Positions 32,162-39,109 of a stretch of DNA of 51,558 nucleotides are shown here, piece after piece. Made by a program: the position numbers and the translations under genes. Source of the stretch: DASPKT01 sp035626475 (lineage in GTDB: Bacteria; Pseudomonadota; Alphaproteobacteria; Azospirillales; Azospirillaceae); assembly GCA_035626475.1 (NCBI GenBank), contig DASPNP010000046.1, forward strand, positions 1 through 51,558, in the 5' to 3' direction. How positions within the stretch are numbered: the stretch's first letter is position 1; the number at the start of each line of letters is the position of its first letter. The notes below the pieces were generated by a model. The model did no database searches. It was not told where the DNA came from and worked only from the letters and a program-made list of their open reading frames with translations.

Positions 32162-33577
32162 ATGGCAACGTTCGCGGCTCTCGCCTACCTCGCGGCAGGC
32201 GTCTGCTTCATCCTCGCGCTGAAGGGGCTCTCCAGCCCCGAGACGGCGCGGTCGGGCAACAATTTCGGCATCGCCGGCATGGCCATCGCCATCGCCACGA
32301 CGCTGCTGGTCATCCCGCAGATGAGCGGGCTGGACTGGACGCTGATCCTGGCCGGCCTCGCGGTCGGCGGCGCGATCGGCACCTACATCGCGCGCAAGAT
32401 CCAGATGACCGAGCTGCCCCAATTGGTCGCCGCCTTCCACAGCCTGGTCGGCCTGGCGGCGGTGTTCGTGGCGGCGGCGGCCTATTACGCGCCGGAGAAG
32501 TACGGCATCGGCGCGCGGGGCGACATCCACATCGGCTCGATCATCGAGATGAGCCTGGGCGTCGCCATCGGCGCCATCACCTTCACCGGCTCGCTGGTGG
32601 CCTTCGCCAAGCTGCAGGGGCTGGTCTCGGGCAAGCCGCTGGTCTTCCCGATGCAGCACATGCTGAACGCCGCCCTGGGCGTACTGGTGCTGGTGCTGCT
32701 GGTGCTGCTCTGCACGACCCAGTCCGACTTCGTCTTCTGGATGATCGTGCTGGTCTCGCTGGCGCTGGGCTTCCTGCTGATCCTGCCGATCGGCGGCGCC
32801 GACATGCCGGTGGTCGTGTCCATGCTGAACAGCTATTCCGGCTGGGCGGCGGCGGGCATCGGCTTCACCCTGCAGAACCCGCTGCTGATCATCACCGGCG
32901 CGCTGGTCGGCGCCTCGGGCGCGATCCTGTCCTACGTCATGTGCAAGGGCATGAACCGCTCGATCTTCAACGTGATCCTGGGCGGCTTCGGCGGCGATGC
33001 CGGGGCGGGAGCGGCCGCCGGCGGGGCAGCGGTCGACCGCAGCTTCAAGGCGGGCTCGGCCGACGACGCGGCCTTCATCATGAAGAACGCGTCCAAGGTC
33101 ATCATCGTCCCCGGCTACGGCATGGCGGTGGCCCAGGCCCAGCACGCGCTGCGCGAGATGGCCGACATGCTGAAGGCGGAAGGGGTGGAGGTGAAGTACG
33201 CCATCCACCCGGTCGCCGGCCGCATGCCCGGCCACATGAACGTGCTGCTGGCCGAGGCCAACGTGCCCTATGACGAGGTGTTCGAGCTGGACGAGATCAA
33301 CCGCGATTTCGGCCAGGCGGACGTCGCCTACGTCATCGGCGCCAACGACGTGACCAACCCCGCGGCCAAGACGGACCCGGCCTCGCCCATCTACGGCATG
33401 CCGATCCTGGACGTGGAGAAGGCCAAGACCGTGCTGTTCATCAAGCGCTCGATGGGTGCCGGCTACGCCGGCGTGGAGAACGAGCTGTTCTTCCGCCCCA
33501 ACACCATGATGCTGCTCGGCGACGCCAAGAAGGTCACCGAGGAGGTGGTGAAGGCGCTGTCCGGCGGCGGCCACTGA
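32162..33577 (+). CDS. pntB: NAD(P) transhydrogenase subunit beta
   Basis: The protein has 471 residues. The first ~290 are membrane helices that form the proton path with PntAB (for example FPMQHMLNAALGVLVLVLLV, PVVVSMLNSYSGWAAAGIGF). The C-terminal ~180 are domain III, which binds NADP(H): VIIVPGYGMAVAQAQHALRE, AIHPVAGRMPGHMNVLLAEA, VIGANDVTNPAAKTDP, IFIKRSMGAGYAG-type loop (here LFIKRSMGAGYAGVENELFF). The complex uses the proton gradient to make NADPH. The gene ends the operon and is followed by a terminator. Confidence 0.97.
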   Translation: MATFAALAYLAAGVCFILALKGLSSPETARSGNNFGIAGMAIAIATTLLVIPQMSGLDWTLILAGLAVGGAIGTYIARKIQMTELPQLVAAFHSLVGLAAVFVAAAAYYAPEKYGIGARGDIHIGSIIEMSLGVAIGAITFTGSLVAFAKLQGLVSGKPLVFPMQHMLNAALGVLVLVLLVLLCTTQSDFVFWMIVLVSLALGFLLILPIGGADMPVVVSMLNSYSGWAAAGIGFTLQNPLLIITGALVGASGAILSYVMCKGMNRSIFNVILGGFGGDAGAGAAAGGAAVDRSFKAGSADDAAFIMKNASKVIIVPGYGMAVAQAQHALREMADMLKAEGVEVKYAIHPVAGRMPGHMNVLLAEANVPYDEVFELDEINRDFGQADVAYVIGANDVTNPAAKTDPASPIYGMPILDVEKAKTVLFIKRSMGAGYAGVENELFFRPNTMMLLGDAKKVTEEVVKALSGGGH

Positions 33578-33604
33578 AGCTCGTTCCGGAAGCGCAATGA
33601 GCGA

Positions 33605-33639
33605 GGGCCGGCGGAGCGATCCGCCGGCCCTTATCATTT
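33605..33639 (+). terminator. Rho-independent terminator after pntB
   Basis: A perfect 11-base stem (GGGCCGGCGGA with TCCGCCGGCCC, loop GCGA) is followed by TTATCATTT, 28 bases after the pntB stop. Confidence 0.75.
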
Positions 33640-33669
33640 GCCGGGAGAGCCTATGGACGCCCAGGAGTA

Positions 33670-33805
33670 TTCCCCCTCTCCCAGGGGGAGAGGGTAGGGG
33701 TGAGGGGGTAAGAGGGTCGGGGAAAGGCGCTTCATCGACGTTTGCCCCTGCTCCGCATTCCCGTACCCCCTCTCCCTGTCCCTCTCCCCCTGGGAGAGGG
33801 GACCG
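33670..33805 (+). repeat. 135-bp dispersed CTCTCCC palindromic element, copy 3
   Basis: It has the same ends and interior as the copies at 10056-10192 and 16124-16262, and is close to copy 2 in the first 70 bases. It occupies the space between pntB and the HNH gene. Confidence 0.85.
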
Positions 33806-33864
33806 AGAACCAGGCCGGTGCATGCTGGTGGTGTCGTCTTTCCTGGAGCCGTCTCCGGCACCAT

Positions 33865-34218
33865 ATGAAAGGCATGCCCCGCCTGTCCCCGCTGCCCCCT
33901 GAAATGCCGCTTCCCCGTGCCAGGGCCCCGACCGGCCGCAGCCTGGGCCCGTGCCCCCTGTGCGGGCGGGAGATGATCGCCGGGCCCAGCGTGGAGGAGC
34001 ACCATCTGGTGCCGCGCTCGGAGGGCGGGAAGGCGACCACGGCCATGCACCGGGTCTGCCACCGCAAGATCCACGCGGAGATCGGCGAGCGCGAGCTGGC
34101 CCAGCGCTACAACACGCCCGAGGCGCTGCGGGAGCACCCGGAGATCGCCTCTTTCGTCCGCTGGGTCGCCCGCAAGCCCCCGGAATTCAGCACGGCCACG
34201 TTCAAGCGGAAGCGGTGA
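33865..34218 (+). CDS. HNH endonuclease-family protein
   Basis: The protein has 117 residues. The HNH fold is visible: CPLCGREM (first zinc cysteines, about residue 37), EEHHLVPRSEGGKATTA (catalytic His region), then VCHRKIHAEIGERELAQRYN (second metal half). The C-terminal helix is followed by FVRWVARKPPEF. This small stand-alone type is common in alphaproteobacterial chromosomes, and its role is not known; nothing near it suggests restriction or a mobile intron. The start at 33865 is uncertain; ATG at 33874 is equally possible, and neither has a good ribosome-binding site. Confidence 0.85.
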   Translation: MKGMPRLSPLPPEMPLPRARAPTGRSLGPCPLCGREMIAGPSVEEHHLVPRSEGGKATTAMHRVCHRKIHAEIGERELAQRYNTPEALREHPEIASFVRWVARKPPEFSTATFKRKR

Positions 34219-34258
34219 GGGGGAAGGTTGGGGGAGGGCCATGCCGCCATCCCATCCA

Positions 34259-34407
34259 CAACCCGTCATCCCCGCGGAGGCGGGGACCCAGGGTTTCCAT
34301 TCTCTCCGGAGCGTCGAAGAGGGGCGGCAAGGGTGCCCTTCGCACCTGCTCACCCGCCGGATAGCACGCTCATCACCTGGGCCCCCGCCTCCGCGGGGAT
34401 GACGGTG
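34259..34407. repeat. Paired CCCCGCGGAGGCGGGG dispersed inverted repeat
   Basis: It is the same family and size as the copy at 23360-23509, with inverted arms CATCCCCGCGGAGGCGGGGA and CCGCCTCCGCGGGGATGACG. Together with the palindrome at 34431-34516 and the rpsU terminator it fills the 400-base space between the HNH gene and rpsU. Confidence 0.8.
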
Positions 34408-34430
34408 ATGGGGATGGGACGGCACAGGCC

Positions 34431-34516
34431 GTAGGTCGCATGAAGGCGGAGCCGCAATGCGACATCCCTGGCCGGAGTAACGCCGCATTACGGCTCCGCC
34501 CCTGTGGGGCCTGCGA
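34431..34516. repeat. REP-like hairpin GTAGGTCGCA element
   Basis: GGCGGAGCCGCAATGCG (34445-34461) pairs with CGCATTACGGCTCCGCC (34484-34500) with one mismatch, and the flanks start GTAGGTCGCA and end CCTGCGAC. This type of GTAGG...-bordered palindrome is widespread in proteobacterial intergenic DNA. A relative lies at 37537-37616. Confidence 0.65.
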
Positions 34517-34533
34517 CGCCACCCGCAGCAACG

Positions 34534-34567
34534 ACGAAAAGCCGTCCGGCGCCAGGCCGGACGGCTT
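34534..34567 (-). terminator. Rho-independent terminator after rpsU
   Basis: On the minus strand, AAGCCGTCCGGC pairs with GCCGGACGGCTT around a five-base loop and is followed by TTCG. It lies 53 bases after the rpsU stop. Confidence 0.7.
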
Positions 34568-34619
34568 ATCCCGTGCGTCAATCGATGAGCTGAGAGACGC
34601 TACTCGTGAGAGGGAAGGC

Positions 34620-34823
34620 TTAGTAGCCCTCACGCTCCAGACGCTTGCGCAGCAGCTTGCGGGCGCGGCGCACTGCCTCGGCCTTCTCGCGGGCGCGCTT
34701 CTCCGAGGGCTTCTCGTAGTTGCGGCGGAGCTTCATCTCACGGAAAATGCCCTCGCGCTGCATCTTCTTCTTCAGCGCGCGAAGGGCCTGATCGACATTG
34801 TTGTCACGGACGAGGACTTGCAC
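34620..34823 (-). CDS. rpsU: 30S ribosomal protein S21
   Basis: The protein has 67 residues, normal for alphaproteobacterial S21 of the small ribosomal subunit. It reads VQVLVRDNNVDQALRALKKK at the start and ends in a basic tail with REKAEAVRRARKLLRKRLER. The start codon is GTG at 34823, required by the family's N-terminus. GGGAG lies upstream. It is a single-gene unit with its own terminator. Confidence 0.96.
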   Translation of the reverse strand: MQVLVRDNNVDQALRALKKKMQREGIFREMKLRRNYEKPSEKRAREKAEAVRRARKLLRKRLEREGY

Positions 34824-35069
34824 GGGTCGTCACCACTCCCAGCTGTGCCACTAAGGCAAATACGAAAGGCGAGCCGGCGCGCACGGTCGCGCGGCCGCCC
34901 GAACGGAGGAGCGGTGTATAGCAAAGCCGGCCGGGCTTGTGAACCCCCAACCGGACTCACCGTCGGATGCCCCGGCCACAGACCTTCCGGAGGGGGTGGC
35001 GGATGGACCCCGGGCGTGGCATCTATCCCAGCATAATCAACGATCCGCCTGTCAACGAGGGGGGCAGCC

Positions 35070-35615
35070 ATGGCCATCCTGAAGATCGCCCGCATGGGCC
35101 ACCCGGTGCTGCGCCGCCGCGCGCAGGAGGTGGATCTGCCCATCCCCGGCTACATCCGCCAGCTGACGACGGACATGATCGAGACCATGGTCGACGCCTC
35201 GGGCGTGGGGCTGGCGGCGCCGCAGGTCCATATCGGCTCGCGCATCATCGTTTTCCGGGTGCCGGCGGACCGCAGCTCGGGTGCGGCGGGCGACCAGCCG
35301 GCCGAGGCCCAGGCGCTGATCAACCCGGTGGTGGAGCCGCTGTCCGACGAGCTGGCCTTCGGCTGGGAGGGCTGCCTCTCCATCCCCGGCCTGCGCGGCA
35401 TGGTGCCGCGCCATACCCACATCCGCTACAGCGGCCTGGCGCCGGATGGCACAAGGATCGAGCGGGAGGCGACCGGCTTCCATGCCCGGGTGATCCAGCA
35501 CGAGATGGACCATCTGGACGGCATCCTCTATCTCGACCGCATGCCGGACATGCGCCTCCTGACCTTCCAGGAGGAGATGAAGTATTTCGGACCGGACAGC
35601 CTGCCGAAGAACTGA
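35070..35615 (+). CDS. def: Peptide deformylase
   Basis: The protein has 181 residues. It removes the formyl group from the first methionine of new proteins. The three motifs are present: GVGLAAPQVH (usual GIGLAAPQ; about residue 48), GWEGCLSIPG (usual EGCLS; metal Cys) and IQHEMDHLDG (usual HExDH; metal His and catalytic Glu). Methionyl-tRNA formyltransferase, its common neighbour, is not here. GAGGGGGG precedes the ATG. The slight shift from the canonical first motif suggests a second, paralogous deformylase. Confidence 0.95.
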   Translation: MAILKIARMGHPVLRRRAQEVDLPIPGYIRQLTTDMIETMVDASGVGLAAPQVHIGSRIIVFRVPADRSSGAAGDQPAEAQALINPVVEPLSDELAFGWEGCLSIPGLRGMVPRHTHIRYSGLAPDGTRIEREATGFHARVIQHEMDHLDGILYLDRMPDMRLLTFQEEMKYFGPDSLPKN

Positions 35616-35691
35616 TCTCGTGAACCGATCCCGGGCCGGCCTGTTGAAAACCGGACCGACCGAACGAACTGGCTCCGGAAGGAGAAGCGCC

Positions 35692-36540
35692 ATGCCGACC
35701 AAGGTTCCCACCCCCGGCCCCGCCACGGTCTCCTCGGCCGACGAGTCGCTGCCGGGCGACGTCAGCCCGGAGGTCATGGCCGCCGCCCCGCTGCTGGAGG
35801 CGGGGGTGGAGCATGACGACGAGCCCGCCGGCGCCGCGCGGTCCACCGGCGACGCCTTCGAGGAGGTCCCGCTCGACGCGCTGACCGAGCTGCGCGACCG
35901 GCTGCTGCTGGCGGCCCTGCCCAACGTCGCCTTCGACGGCTGGACCTTGGCGGCCCTGCGCCAGGGAGCGGAAACTGAGGGGCTGAGCGCTGCGGAGGCC
36001 GCCGCGGCCTTCCCCGGTGGCGTGTCCGAGCTGGTGGAGCATTTCAGCGCCTGGGCCGACCGGCAGATGCTGGCGCGCCTCGCCAAGGCGGACTTGGCAT
36101 CGATGAAGGTGCGCGACCGGATCACGCTCGCCGTGCGCAGCCGCATGGAGGCGCTGGCGCCCCATGTCGAGGCGGTGCGCCGCAGCGTCGCCTATCTGGC
36201 CCTGCCGCAGAACGCCGCGCTGGGCACCCGCATCCTCTACCGCACGGTCGACGCCATGTGGTACGCGGCCGGCGACACCTCGACCGACTATAATTTCTAC
36301 ACCAAGCGCCTGCTGCTGGCCGGCGTGCAGTCCTCGACCATCCTCTACTGGGTCAACGACCGGTCGGAGGGGCACCGCGACACTTGGCACTTCCTGGACC
36401 GGCGCATCGCCGACGTGATGCGGATCGGCAAGGGCATCGGCCAGCTGAAGGATCTGCTGCCCTTCGGCGCGGGCATGCTGTCGCGCATGCCGTCGCCGGG
36501 CCGCTTCGCGCGCCATTTCGGCCGCGGCGGCACGCGCTGA
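35692..36540 (+). CDS. COQ9-family ubiquinone biosynthesis protein
   Basis: The protein has 282 residues. COQ9 is a lipid-binding protein with a TetR-like fold that presents ubiquinone precursors to the hydroxylase COQ7; the bacterial family is restricted to alphaproteobacteria. The conserved stretch RDRLLLAALPNVAFDGWTLA, the AAAAFPGGVSELVEHFSAWA region and AMWYAAGDTSTDYNFYTKR (ligand-binding helix) are clear. The first ~55 residues are a disordered Pro/Ala/Asp-rich extension. The ATG at 35692 has GGAGAAG upstream; the GTG at 35620 lies next to the deformylase stop and is not supported. The MBL gene follows three bases after the stop. Confidence 0.93.
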   Translation: MPTKVPTPGPATVSSADESLPGDVSPEVMAAAPLLEAGVEHDDEPAGAARSTGDAFEEVPLDALTELRDRLLLAALPNVAFDGWTLAALRQGAETEGLSAAEAAAAFPGGVSELVEHFSAWADRQMLARLAKADLASMKVRDRITLAVRSRMEALAPHVEAVRRSVAYLALPQNAALGTRILYRTVDAMWYAAGDTSTDYNFYTKRLLLAGVQSSTILYWVNDRSEGHRDTWHFLDRRIADVMRIGKGIGQLKDLLPFGAGMLSRMPSPGRFARHFGRGGTR

Positions 36541-36543
36541 GCC

Positions 36544-37539
36544 GTGGCCGACGGCAGCCCGCCCCCGCCGGGACGGCCCTGGCACCATACGGAGAAGGGC
36601 TTCCGCAACCCGCCTGATAGCCCGACCCGCCCTGCGGGCAGCTTCTGGCCCATGGCGCGCTTCCTCTGGGGCCGGCGCCGCGACCGGCGGGTGCCGGTGC
36701 CCCCGCCCGGCCATGTGCTGCCGGAGGAGCGGGCGCTGGCCGGCTTCCACGCGCTCGGTGGCCGCGACGGCGTCACCTGGCTGGGCCATGTCGCCTTCCT
36801 GATCCGGCTGGGCGGTCTGACCGTCCTGACCGATCCGTATTTGGGCGACTGGGCCGGCCCCTGGCCGGGAGCGGGGCCGAAGCGCTACGTGCCGCCGGGC
36901 ATCCGCGCCGCGAACCTGCCGCCTGTCGACGTGCTGCTGCTGAGCCACAACCACTACGACCATCTCTGCGTGCCGACCCTGAAGGCGCTGGCCGGCAAGG
37001 ACCGGATGCGGGTGTTGGTGCCGCTGGGGCTGGGGCCGATGCTGAGCCGGCTCGGTTATGGGAATGTGACGGAGCTGGACTGGCACCGGCGGGCGGAGAT
37101 CGGGCCGCTGACCGTGACGGCCACACCGGCCATTCACGCCTCTTCCCGCACTGGCTTCGATTTCTGCCGCACCCTCTGGTGCTCCTACCGGCTGGAGGCA
37201 GGCGGGCGGAGCGTCCATTTCGGCGGGGACAGCGGCTACGGACCGGTCTACCGGGAGATCGGCCGGGCCTACGGGCCGGTGGATCTGGCGCTGGTCGGCA
37301 TCGGCGCCTATGAGCCGCGCGCCCTGATGCGGCCCGTCCACACCAACCCGGAGGAGGCGGTCGCCATCGCCCGCGACCTGGGCGCTTCCAAGGTCGCCGG
37401 CATGCATTGGGGCACGGTGATCCTGACGGAGGAGGACCCCTGGGAGCCCCCGATCCGCTTCCACGCCGCCGCGGCCGCGGCCGGCTATGCGGCGGACGAC
37501 GCCTGGGTCATGGCCATCGGCGAGACCCGCGCCCTGTAG
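36544..37539 (+). CDS. MBL-fold hydrolase, NAPE-PLD/UlaG-like
   Basis: The protein has 331 residues. The metallo-beta-lactamase motif is LLSHNHYDHLCVP (HxHxDH, read HNHYDH, near residue 138). Further metal ligands are in TPAIHASSR, FGGDSGYG and GMHWGTVILTEEDP. The length and the ending ILTEEDPWEPPIRF fit the N-acyl-phosphatidylethanolamine-phospholipase-D-like group, which cuts phosphodiester bonds of lipids; activity on such lipids is inferred. Start is GTG at 36544, three bases after the COQ9 stop, so the two are co-transcribed. Its stop codon is the first three bases of a palindromic element. Confidence 0.88.
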   Translation: MADGSPPPPGRPWHHTEKGFRNPPDSPTRPAGSFWPMARFLWGRRRDRRVPVPPPGHVLPEERALAGFHALGGRDGVTWLGHVAFLIRLGGLTVLTDPYLGDWAGPWPGAGPKRYVPPGIRAANLPPVDVLLLSHNHYDHLCVPTLKALAGKDRMRVLVPLGLGPMLSRLGYGNVTELDWHRRAEIGPLTVTATPAIHASSRTGFDFCRTLWCSYRLEAGGRSVHFGGDSGYGPVYREIGRAYGPVDLALVGIGAYEPRALMRPVHTNPEEAVAIARDLGASKVAGMHWGTVILTEEDPWEPPIRFHAAAAAAGYAADDAWVMAIGETRAL

Positions 37540-37616
37540 GTCGGGAGAAGCGGAGCGAATCCCGACGGACGTGGGATGAGAGCCGTCGGGATGCGCCGGC
37601 GGCTTCTCCCGACCTA
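37537..37616. repeat. 80-bp palindromic element supplying stop codons to both flanking genes
   Basis: Outer arms TAGGTCGGGAGAAGC (37537-37551) and GCTTCTCCCGACCTA (37602-37616) are perfect inverted repeats. Inner arms ATCCCGACGG and CCGTCGGGAT extend the hairpin. The first TAG is the stop of the MBL gene. The last CTA, read on the other strand, is the stop of the isomerase gene. The element therefore fills the whole convergent space. Confidence 0.85.
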
Positions 37617-38243
37617 GGCGCCCGCCTTCACCTCGGCGATGACCTGCTTGAGGAGCGGGATGCGGTCATTGCCGAAGATTCGCTGCCTGCCGCCGACCAC
37701 CCAGCTGGGAATGCCGAACACGCCGGCCTTCACGGCCGCCTCGATGGTGGCCTGATGGATGGCCTCGGTCTCCGGGTCGTCCAGCATGGGGCGGAACAGG
37801 TCGGGCTCGATCCCGGCCGTGTCGTTGGCGATCTCAACCGCGAGGCTGTCGTCGGCCGGCGAGCGGTTGTCGACGAAGATGGCCTTCATCAGCGCCCGGG
37901 CGAAGACCTGGCCGGCATCGAAGCGCCGCGCGGCGACGCAGGCCAGCGCCAAGCGCTTGGGATCGGGCACCTCGACCTTGTCGATCGGGTTGAAGGGCAC
38001 ACCGTAGAGCTTGGCCCAGCGCAGCAGATCCTCCCGCCTGTAGTCCGGCTGCAGTGCGCCCGAGGCCTTCTGCGCGGCGGTGAAGTCATAGCCTGCGGCG
38101 GAAATCAGCGGCCGCCCGGCGACCGGATGCCACTCCACCCGGCAGCCCGTCTCGATCTGCAGCTGCAGCATCTGGGTCGAGGCCAGATAGGCGTAGCCGC
38201 TGCTGGGGCTGAAGTAGAAATCGACGGTGACGGGCGCCGGCAT
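37614..38243 (-). CDS. DsbA-family 2-hydroxychromene-2-carboxylate isomerase-like protein
   Basis: The protein has 209 residues. It has the HCCA-isomerase/GST-kappa layout of the thioredoxin fold: VDFYFSPSSGYAYLAS at the start (Ser in place of DsbA cysteines), the helical insert with DLLRWAKLYGVPFNP, and the closing AGVFGIPSWVVGGRQRIFGN, whose cis-proline GIPS motif binds glutathione. The family isomerises naphthalene breakdown products but also includes many enzymes of unknown substrate; no aromatic pathway is nearby. GGAGAG precedes the ATG at 38243. Its stop is part of the palindromic element. Confidence 0.9.
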   Translation of the reverse strand: MPAPVTVDFYFSPSSGYAYLASTQMLQLQIETGCRVEWHPVAGRPLISAAGYDFTAAQKASGALQPDYRREDLLRWAKLYGVPFNPIDKVEVPDPKRLALACVAARRFDAGQVFARALMKAIFVDNRSPADDSLAVEIANDTAGIEPDLFRPMLDDPETEAIHQATIEAAVKAGVFGIPSWVVGGRQRIFGNDRIPLLKQVIAEVKAGA

Positions 38244-38396
38244 GATGCTCTCCGCTGGACGGGGACAGGCGCCAAGCCTTGCCAGCCCCGGGCGGCGAAG
38301 GCAAGTCCCGGACTGTCCCACACCGGCCGCGATGCCAAAGGGTTGCATCCGGCCGCGCCTATGGGCAGAGTGCGCCACTGACCGCTCCGGGCATGT

Positions 38397-38472
38397 GGGC
38401 CTGTAGCTCAACGGTTAGAGCCGGCCGCTCATAACGGTCTGGTTGCAGGTTCGAATCCTGCCGGGCCCACCA
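38397..38472 (+). tRNA. tRNA with CAU anticodon, probably tRNA-Ile2
   Basis: The 76-base gene folds fully: acceptor GGGCCTG/CGGGCCC, D arm GCTC/GAGC, anticodon arm GGCCG/CGGTC with loop CTCATAA, variable TGGTT, T arm GCAGG/CCTGC with loop TTCGAAT, and encoded CCA. CAU occurs in initiator Met, elongator Met and Ile2. The initiator is excluded because pair 1-72 is a true G-C and the anticodon stem lacks three G-C pairs in a row. The variable loop and stem pattern are closer to tRNA-Ile2, whose C34 is changed to lysidine by TilS, than to elongator Met. Confidence 0.93.
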
Positions 38473-38485
38473 TCCCGTTCCGCGA

Positions 38486-38950
38486 TCAGAATACCCCCGC
38501 CTCCAGTCCCGCCGCCATCAGCATGCCCAGTTCCTCGGCCTTCGCGAGGAACCCCTCGTCCCACGTCCCGCGCAGCACCAGCGGCTCCTGCACCTGGCGC
38601 CAGCGCAGGCCGGTGAGGATGGTGTCGAGCGCGCGGCGGGTGCCGGTGCCGTCGTGGCCGGCGCGGATGTAGAGGGCGCAAGGGGTGCCCTGGGTGCGCT
38701 CCAGGCAGGGATAGTAGCTGCGGTCCAGGAAATCCTTCAGCACGCCGCTCATGTAGCCGAGATTCTCGGTGGTGCCGAGGATGATGCCTTGCGCCGCCAG
38801 CACATCGTCGGGGCCGGCCTGCATCGGGTCCAGCGCCACCGCCTCCACGCCCCCGATTTCAGGATGCCGGGCGCCGCGCAGCACCGCCTCGCGCAGCGCC
38901 AGGGTGTTGGGCGAGGGGGCGTTCGCGACGATCAGCAGGCGCTTGGGCAT
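38486..38950 (-). CDS. Flavodoxin-like NAD(P)H-dependent reductase
   Basis: The protein has 154 residues. The first strand and loop KRLLIVANAPSPNTLALREA match the phosphate-binding loop of flavodoxin-fold FMN proteins. GIILGTTENLGYMSGVLKDF is the second FMN contact typical of NAD(P)H oxidoreductases of this group. The C-terminus contains LRWRQVQEPLVLRGTWDEG. It is short for the family and the substrate is unknown. The stop lies 13 bases after the end of the tRNA on the opposite strand. Confidence 0.85.
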   Translation of the reverse strand: MPKRLLIVANAPSPNTLALREAVLRGARHPEIGGVEAVALDPMQAGPDDVLAAQGIILGTTENLGYMSGVLKDFLDRSYYPCLERTQGTPCALYIRAGHDGTGTRRALDTILTGLRWRQVQEPLVLRGTWDEGFLAKAEELGMLMAAGLEAGVF

Positions 38951-39109
38951 CGTAGGCTGGACCAACCGGATCTCCGGGCCATCGTCCTGGGGGATCTCCG
39001 CCGGGAGCCATGCCGGAAGGATGATTGACGGTAGATATTCTTTCCTATGAATTCCCTTAGAACGAAGGGTGCGGCAATTCTTCCGCCTCGACATTACCAG
39101 GAAACCGCC

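Noticed and set aside
35320..37464. 714-residue minus-strand frame across def, COQ9 and MBL genes
   Set aside because: Antisense to three recognised genes with no domain of its own.
38397..38472. tRNA gene considered as an integration (att) site
   Set aside because: No integrase gene and no direct repeat of the tRNA 3' end were seen within the window.
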